Assembly (NCBI GenBank): GCA_029224185.1
Contig: CM055190.1
Span: forward strand, 2,297,108-2,361,107
Direction: 5' to 3'
DNA: 64,000 nucleotides
Origin: Karalla daura
Taxonomy: Eukaryota; Chordata; Actinopteri; Chaetodontiformes; Leiognathidae
Below are positions 60,901 through 64,000 of the stretch, piece by piece. The notes beneath the pieces were generated by a model. That model saw only the letters and a list, made by a program, of their open reading frames with translations, ran no database searches and was not told the origin of the DNA. Each line of letters starts with the position of its first letter. Position 1 is the stretch's first letter. Made by a program: the position numbers and the translations under genes.

Positions 60901-62650
60901 CCCTGGATGAGGTTTGTCAGCAGGACGCTGACTGAGGTCTTCTGGGAGACATCAGACACAACCTGATGGTTGTGGAAGTCCAGAGAGAGTCTGCTTTCAT
61001 CCAGGCCGTCAAAGATGAAGAGCAGCTTCCAGAGGGAGAGCTGCTCTGCTGTCACCTTCTGGAATGTTGGATGGAACACCTGGAGCAGAGAGAGAAGACT
61101 GTGCTGCTCCTCTCTGAGCAGGTTCAGCTCCCTGAAGGAAAGAACAATCACTGCACTGACATCTTGGTTTCCTGAACCCTCTGCCCAGTCCAGACTGAAC
61201 TTCTGCACCGAGAAGGTTTTTCCAGCTCCAGCGACGCCGCTGGTCAGGACCACTCTGATGGAGCTCTGCTGGTCAGGTAAGGCTCTGAAGATGTCCTGGC
61301 ACCTGATTGGGGCATCATGGAGGATCTTCTTCTTGGAGGTGGTCTCCAGCTGCCTCACCTCATGTTGGGTGTTGACCTCTTCACTCTGTCCCTCTGTGAT
61401 GTAGAGCTCAGTGTAGATGCTGTTGAAGAGGGTTCCACTTCCTGCTCCTTCACCTCCTTCAGTCACACATTCACATCTCCACCTCAGCCTGATCTTATGT
61501 TCATCTAAAACCTCCAGCAGACCTCCATCTGCTGACAGAGGATCACACTGACAGTGAAGGTCCAGTTCTCAGACATGGAGACACGAGCAGACAGATGTGC
61601 AGTCGTACCTTGTGCAGTGCTGGTCTCACTGGATGTCTTCAGTCCAGCTCTGGTTCTGGATCTTCCTCCACTCTGCTCCTCCTCAGACTCAACACTCCTC
61701 TTCCTCCATCTGTGGAGACATTTCTTCATCACTACCATCACATGTTCAGTCAGAGGATCGTTCCTCCTGCTTCCAGCTGCTTCTCCTGACTCGGCCTCAT
61801 GAAACGCTCAGTGATGAAGCTGTACATTAACAACACTAGCTGACCATGTCTGTCCCTTCATAACCAGCTGAGAACTTCTGCCCTGAGTTCTGTCCATGGA
61901 GGTTTCTTCTCCACCATCTCTGCTCCAACAGCATGTGGTGGAGACCCTGAGCTCAGAGCTTCACTTTCTAATGATTCAGAGCAAAACAGTGACTGCAGGA
62001 CACAAACTGATCTGAGATACAAGAAGGTAAATATATGGGACTGTGAACATGAAAAGTCTGAGGAGGAACATGGAACATCATCTGCTGCAATCGTTCTGCA
62101 TCATGAGCACAAATATCGTATCTTATATCTTATCTTATCTTATCTTATATATCTGAGAGTGTTTTGTCTTCATTTTCACTTCTTCAGTTTAATTCAGATC
62201 AATATATAGTCAAACAGTCTCTTACTTTGTGTCTGAGGATCCAGGTTCTTCACTGAAGTCTGGAGGAAGAAGCTCTTTAGACCGGTCACTCTCCATAGAC
62301 AGACAGCTGGGAGCTGCAGCCTCTGATCTCTGTCTGTTCTTCTGAACTCTGGAAACACAGACATGTTTTCTTCATGTGTCACATGACTACTCTATAAATC
62401 CTGTGACAAAAACCTTCAGGAAGCTCCAAAAACACAAACTACTGCTACAGTCCAGAATCAACAGGTTACACAGTCTGAATTGTCTGAGATGAGAAAATAG
62501 GAAATGAGAGAGGAGCAGTCCATACTCTGTGTCTGGGGCTCCAGGTCCATCACTGAAGTCTGGAGGATCATGTTTAGACTGGTCACTCTTCATAGACAGA
62601 CAGCTGGGAGCTGCAGCTCTGTCCTCCTCTCCCTCCACATTAACACTCAT
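54966..62650 (-). CDS. NLRC3-like NOD-like receptor (FISNA-NACHT-LRR), complete gene model
   Basis: This is a cytosolic innate immune receptor of the large fish-specific NLR-C group. NACHT binds ATP/dATP and drives oligomerisation; the LRRs are the presumed sensor (family knowledge). Coding exons, 5' to 3': 62650-62526, 62348-62226, 61709-61609, 61531-59692, 59252-59079, 58879-58703, 58104-57931, 56091-55918, 55813-55640, 54972-54966. All have AG acceptors and GT donors, and all phases agree, giving about 1022 codons without a stop. Walker A GVAGAGKT is near residues 215-222 and Walker B IFDGLDE near 289-295. No CARD or pyrin domain is recognised at the N-terminus and no B30.2 domain at the C-terminus. 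The ATG is preceded by its own acceptor (exon start 62665), so a 5' non-coding exon is expected. The terminal exon is the least certain part. No intact-frame lesion was found. Confidence 0.85.
55255..55363 (+). repeat. (GGACCA)n hexanucleotide array in the NLR last intron
   Basis: About 18 GACCAG/GGACCA units with a single C-for-G variant. Both strands stay open (Trp-Ser repeats on minus), with no sign of being coding. Confidence 0.93.
55640..55813 (-). CDS. NLR LRR exon 5 (capping-type)
   Basis: 174 bases, acceptor tttattcag, phase 2. It encodes LRGCRLSEISCASLASALKS, NPSHLTELDLSRNDLLRLAV and EELCGLQQSSHYSLETLR. The second half has lost the usual LQDSGVKELCGFLESP pattern, as C-terminal cap repeats often do. 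If the donor gtcaga is not used, the frame would run on about 14 residues (SDSMFFCAEINMM) to a stop, which is the alternative C-terminus. Confidence 0.78.
55918..56091 (-). CDS. NLR LRR exon 4
   Basis: 174 bases, acceptor tttattcag, donor gtcagt, phase 2 on both sides. It encodes LEWCRLSKISCASLASALKS, NPSHLKHLDLSGNNLQDSGV and KELCGFLESPHCRLETLR. It is separated from LRR exon 3 by an intron carrying Tc1 copy 2. Confidence 0.88.
56467..57710 (+). mobile_element. Tc1/mariner element, copy 2, inside an NLR intron
   Basis: 1.24 kb. The 31-bp ends (56467-56497 and 57680-57710, counting the flanking TA) differ at one base (gtatcc against gtattc). It is inserted in the intron between NLR LRR exons 3 and 4, antisense to the gene. 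It is three bases shorter than copy 1 (a codon lost near 56660). The empty target survives in the paralogous intron at 58480-58481. Confidence 0.95.
56604..57625 (+). pseudogene. Tc1-family transposase, copy 2 (nonsense, frameshifted)
   Basis: Same architecture as copy 1: helix-turn-helix, GRPRK, then a DD34E domain with WSDESHF, FQHDCAPVHKARS and NPIEHLWDELE. The frame is stopped by TGA at 56946-56948, where copy 1 has CGA (a CpG-to-TpG change). It shares with copy 1 the two frame changes at about 56981-57020. After them, 57020-57625 is open to the natural end PTSY and keeps all three catalytic acids. It cannot make an active full-length enzyme. Confidence 0.92.
57931..58104 (-). CDS. NLR LRR exon 3
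   Basis: 174 bases, acceptor tttattcag, donor gtcagt, phase 2 on both sides. It encodes LYNCRLSEISCASLASALKS, NPSHLKHLDLSYNILQDSAV and KELCGFLESPLCRLETLR. Near-identical to LRR exons 2 and 4. Confidence 0.88.
58703..58879 (-). CDS. NLR LRR exon 2 (177 bp)
   Basis: Acceptor tctgtattcag, donor gtgagt, phase 2 on both sides. It encodes LSGCSLSEISCASLASALKS, NPSHLKHLDLSDNNELQDSG and VKELCDLLESPLCRLETL. One extra codon in the NNELQ turn makes it three bases longer than its neighbours. Confidence 0.88.
59079..59252 (-). CDS. NLR LRR exon 1 (divergent)
   Basis: 174 bases from acceptor ggtggagcag to donor gtcagc, phase 2 on both sides. It encodes LSDCGLSESHCEIVASALRS then SPSHLLELDLNINILKDSGV and KLLCAGLESPHCRLETLR. 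It is the most divergent of the set and not followed by the shared intron sequence of the others, so it is probably the founder or oldest unit. Confidence 0.82.
59692..61531 (-). CDS. NLR exon 4: FISNA, NACHT and helical domains
   Basis: A single 1840-base exon, as is usual for fish NLRs. It opens in phase 1 after cctctgtcag. The FISNA part reads LLEVLDEHKIRLRW ... NSIYTELYITEG ... NTQHEVRQLE. NACHT follows with Walker A GVAGAGKT (61238-61215), Walker B LLFIFDGLDESRL, sensor-type VWITSRPAAANQIPP and the EVRGF segment. The winged-helix/HD2 part has CFVHLSVQEFLAAVYMF. An 18-residue in-frame tandem duplication occurs at 60096-59989. The exon ends NCRKA/R at donor gtgagt. The first in-frame Met/GTG inside this exon is not the protein start. 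Confidence 0.92.
59989..60096 (-). repeat. 54-bp in-frame tandem duplication inside the NLR coding exon
   Basis: Two adjacent 54-base units (60096-60043 and 60042-59989) encode RVLGGLLGPSKKRPGTIQ and RVLGGLLGPSKNSPGTIQ, with few differences, followed by RAINNLKKM. From memory other fish NLRs carry one unit here. It lies in the helical region between NACHT and the LRRs. Confidence 0.9.
61609..61709 (-). CDS. NLR exon 3 (basic/acidic linker)
   Basis: 101 bases from acceptor tctccacag to donor gtacga. It enters in phase 2 and leaves in phase 1. It encodes KWRKRSVESEEEQSGG then RSRTRAGLKTSSETSTAQ, a charged, probably disordered linker before the FISNA region. Confidence 0.68.
62120..62152 (+). 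repeat. (TTATC)n microsatellite in an NLR intron
   Basis: Short run of cttat/atctt pentamers. Confidence 0.75.
62226..62348 (-). CDS. NLR exon 2 (PSCLSMESD repeat 2)
   Basis: 123 bases, phase 2 on both sides, between ctgtgtttccag and gtaag. It encodes SEAAAPSCLSMESDRSKELL then PPDFSEEPGSSDT, clearly a duplicate of exon 1's motif. As a phase-symmetric exon of 41 codons it can be skipped or duplicated without breaking the frame. Confidence 0.78.
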
Positions 62651-62665
62651 CTTCTTCACTTTAGT
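62526..62665 (-). CDS. NLR exon 1 with start codon (PSCLSMKSD repeat 1)
   Basis: The acceptor tctcctctcag (AG at 62667-62666) is followed by 15 untranslated bases, then ATG at 62650. The product begins MSVNVEGEEDRAAAPSCLSM and contains SDQSKHDPPDFSDGPGAPDT. The donor is gtatg. The exon ends in phase 2, matching the next exon. This acidic Ser/Pro motif exon is typical of fish NLRC3-like proteins. Confidence 0.78.
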
Positions 62666-62726
62666 CTGAGAGGAGATACAGGAACGCTGACTGTGAGCTC
62701 CAGATGCAGGGGTCAAAGTATGCAGA

Positions 62727-62727
<1 letters not shown>

Positions 62728-62783
<56 letters not shown>

Positions 62784-62838
62784 ACACACACAAACACACA
62801 AACACACAAACACACACACACAAACACACACACACAAA
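62728..62838 (+). repeat. (CA)n microsatellite upstream of NLR exon 1
   Basis: Pure CA grades into CACACAAA variants. It lies about 60 bases upstream of the exon 1 acceptor, so in a 5' intron or the promoter region. Confidence 0.93.
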
Positions 62839-62839
62839 A

Positions 62840-63655
62840 TACAGTATAAATACATTTATATTCAAATTCAATGTTAGGGCATCTTCCCTAAGAAGCAAAG
62901 TGTTGTTATGTCAACATGTTAACCTCTTCTTCAAATGAAGTCCTGGGTGATGACATCTACAAACTGAACTGGATGTTGCTCTTGAACCCTCTGGAGTAGA
63001 TGCAGGAGCAGGTGTCTAATATAAAAAGTTTTTATTATCAGCATCAAATCTGTTGTAAGTCCTACCAGTATTTAGTTATTGAGATGTAACACACAGATGT
63101 TGAAAGATTTCTCTTGGCTTGAAAAATGTGTTTTTGTTACAATAAATAAAGGGAGACGGGATATGAGTGTATATGTATAAAAGGGATGTCCAAAAACAAG
63201 ATAAAAACAGATAAATAAAGAGAGAAAAAGTTTCTCAAAACAAGTGAAATAATCGGCCCATGCAGCAAGATGATTCCATTTGACTTGATTTTGTGAAGTA
63301 AGATTGCTGTTGCTTGATTCAAGATTCTAGTGTAAAGTTGAACACTTAAAATTAAAAAAATAACTCAAGATAAACAAGATAAACGATATTTTTCATTATA
63401 ATTTATAGCTCTCAAAGTCCAGGCCTGGTCACAGCTCAGGGTTTCACCATGCAGTTTTATGATCAGCATCATAAAAAACAGACTTTTTCTTTCTCCAGAT
63501 TTTGCTCTGCTGCAGTTTCTCAGGCGACACATGGCTCACCTGAGAGGCTCTGAAAACTGTTCTGTTCCAGCATTGTATTAATTTCCCTATATTTAAACAC
63601 TATATCGGTAATTTGACAGCCTCCCCAGTTTCTTTATTGAACTCAGGGTTGGCTG
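62840..63655. other. 5' flank of the NLR gene, no further exon identified
   Basis: AT-rich, no recognisable coding sequence. A 5' non-coding exon and promoter of the NLR gene may lie here or beyond the window. Confidence 0.35.
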
Positions 63656-63659
63656 CCCC

Positions 63660-63990
63660 ACAGAAGATGGCTGGTAGTACCTAGACTTACGTGGCCGAGT
63701 TGAGGAGAGGGCTCAGGCTGGGACAGAAGGCAGGTAGGTTGTCCGGGTCAGATTCCAGGCTAGAAGGCAGGCAGGGTCACCAGGACGGAGGAACGCTGGG
63801 CAGGTCAGGAACATGGCAGGTCAGCAGCGGGGAATCAATGTGGACATGAGGTCAGGACAGTCAGGCATGACGGAGTGGAGACAGTCTGGCAGTGAGGGTA
63901 TATATGTGCTGGTATATATACTGGGGGGGAGGTGTAGCTAGGAGGAGTAGGAGTGGCTGAGCTGGGGGGGGGTGGGGGGGGGGGGGTAGA
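63660..63990 (+). repeat. GC-rich 'ggcaggtcagg' repeat-like block with poly-G
   Basis: Internally repetitive (aggcaggtaggt, ggcaggcaggg, gggcaggtcagga, ggcaggtcagca), similar in texture to 52020-52330. It ends in G runs at 63963-63987. Confidence 0.4.
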
Positions 63991-64000
63991 ACAGGACACA

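Noticed and set aside
59688..61466. Taking the 592-codon frame as a single-exon NLR protein starting at 61466
   Set aside because: The first codon is GTG, not ATG. FISNA coding continues upstream (LLEVLDEHKIRLRW), and splice phases join it to upstream and downstream exons.

Overview
The window looks like nuclear DNA of a ray-finned (teleost) fish. It has spliced genes, long (CA)n/(GT)n, (GA)n and GATA microsatellites every few kilobases, Tc1-type DNA transposons, LINE/SINE 3' tails of kinds common in teleosts, and a fish-specific NOD-like receptor (FISNA-NACHT-LRR) gene. It also holds one 100-N assembly gap (47101-47200). Only two real protein-coding genes are recognised. The rest is repeat-rich intron or intergenic sequence.

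Left end (about 1-6600, minus strand): the promoter and first two coding exons of a NEL-like gene (NELL family, probably nell1). Exon 1 (6279-6228) encodes the signal peptide. Exon 2 (5833-5705) encodes the start of the laminin-G/thrombospondin-N-like domain. Positions 1-5704 are the following intron, and the gene continues off the left edge. A GC-rich promoter with GC and CCAAT boxes lies at about 6280-6620.

Middle (about 6.6-54.5 kb): no gene recognised. This stretch holds microsatellites, several minisatellites (including a 33-bp array at 26385-26690 beside three larger related tandem units), a full-length dead Tc1 element (24504-25750), a MITE-like element (17467-17782), LINE reverse-transcriptase and 3'-tail fragments, and several dispersed repeat families present two to four times. 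A 1.1-kb sequence is duplicated exactly up to both edges of the N gap. This is best read as an unmerged contig overlap and not as biology.

Right end (about 54.6-62.7 kb, minus strand): a complete-looking NLRC3-like gene that can be assembled exon by exon. Two short paralogous N-terminal exons are followed by a linker exon, a 1.84-kb FISNA-NACHT exon, five LRR exons of 174-177 bp and a tiny terminal coding exon before an AATAAA signal. All splice phases agree and give an open frame of about 1022 codons. The LRR exons and their introns are tandem duplicates. A second Tc1 copy (56467-57710) sits in one of these introns, and the paralogous intron still shows the empty TA target site.

The two genes are unrelated in function: a secreted, developmental/extracellular-matrix-type glycoprotein and a cytosolic innate immune sensor. 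I found no previously undescribed multi-gene system. The most useful observations are the reconstructed NLR gene with its exon duplications, the Tc1 empty site, the shared Tc1 lesions, the nested minisatellite and the likely false duplication at the gap.
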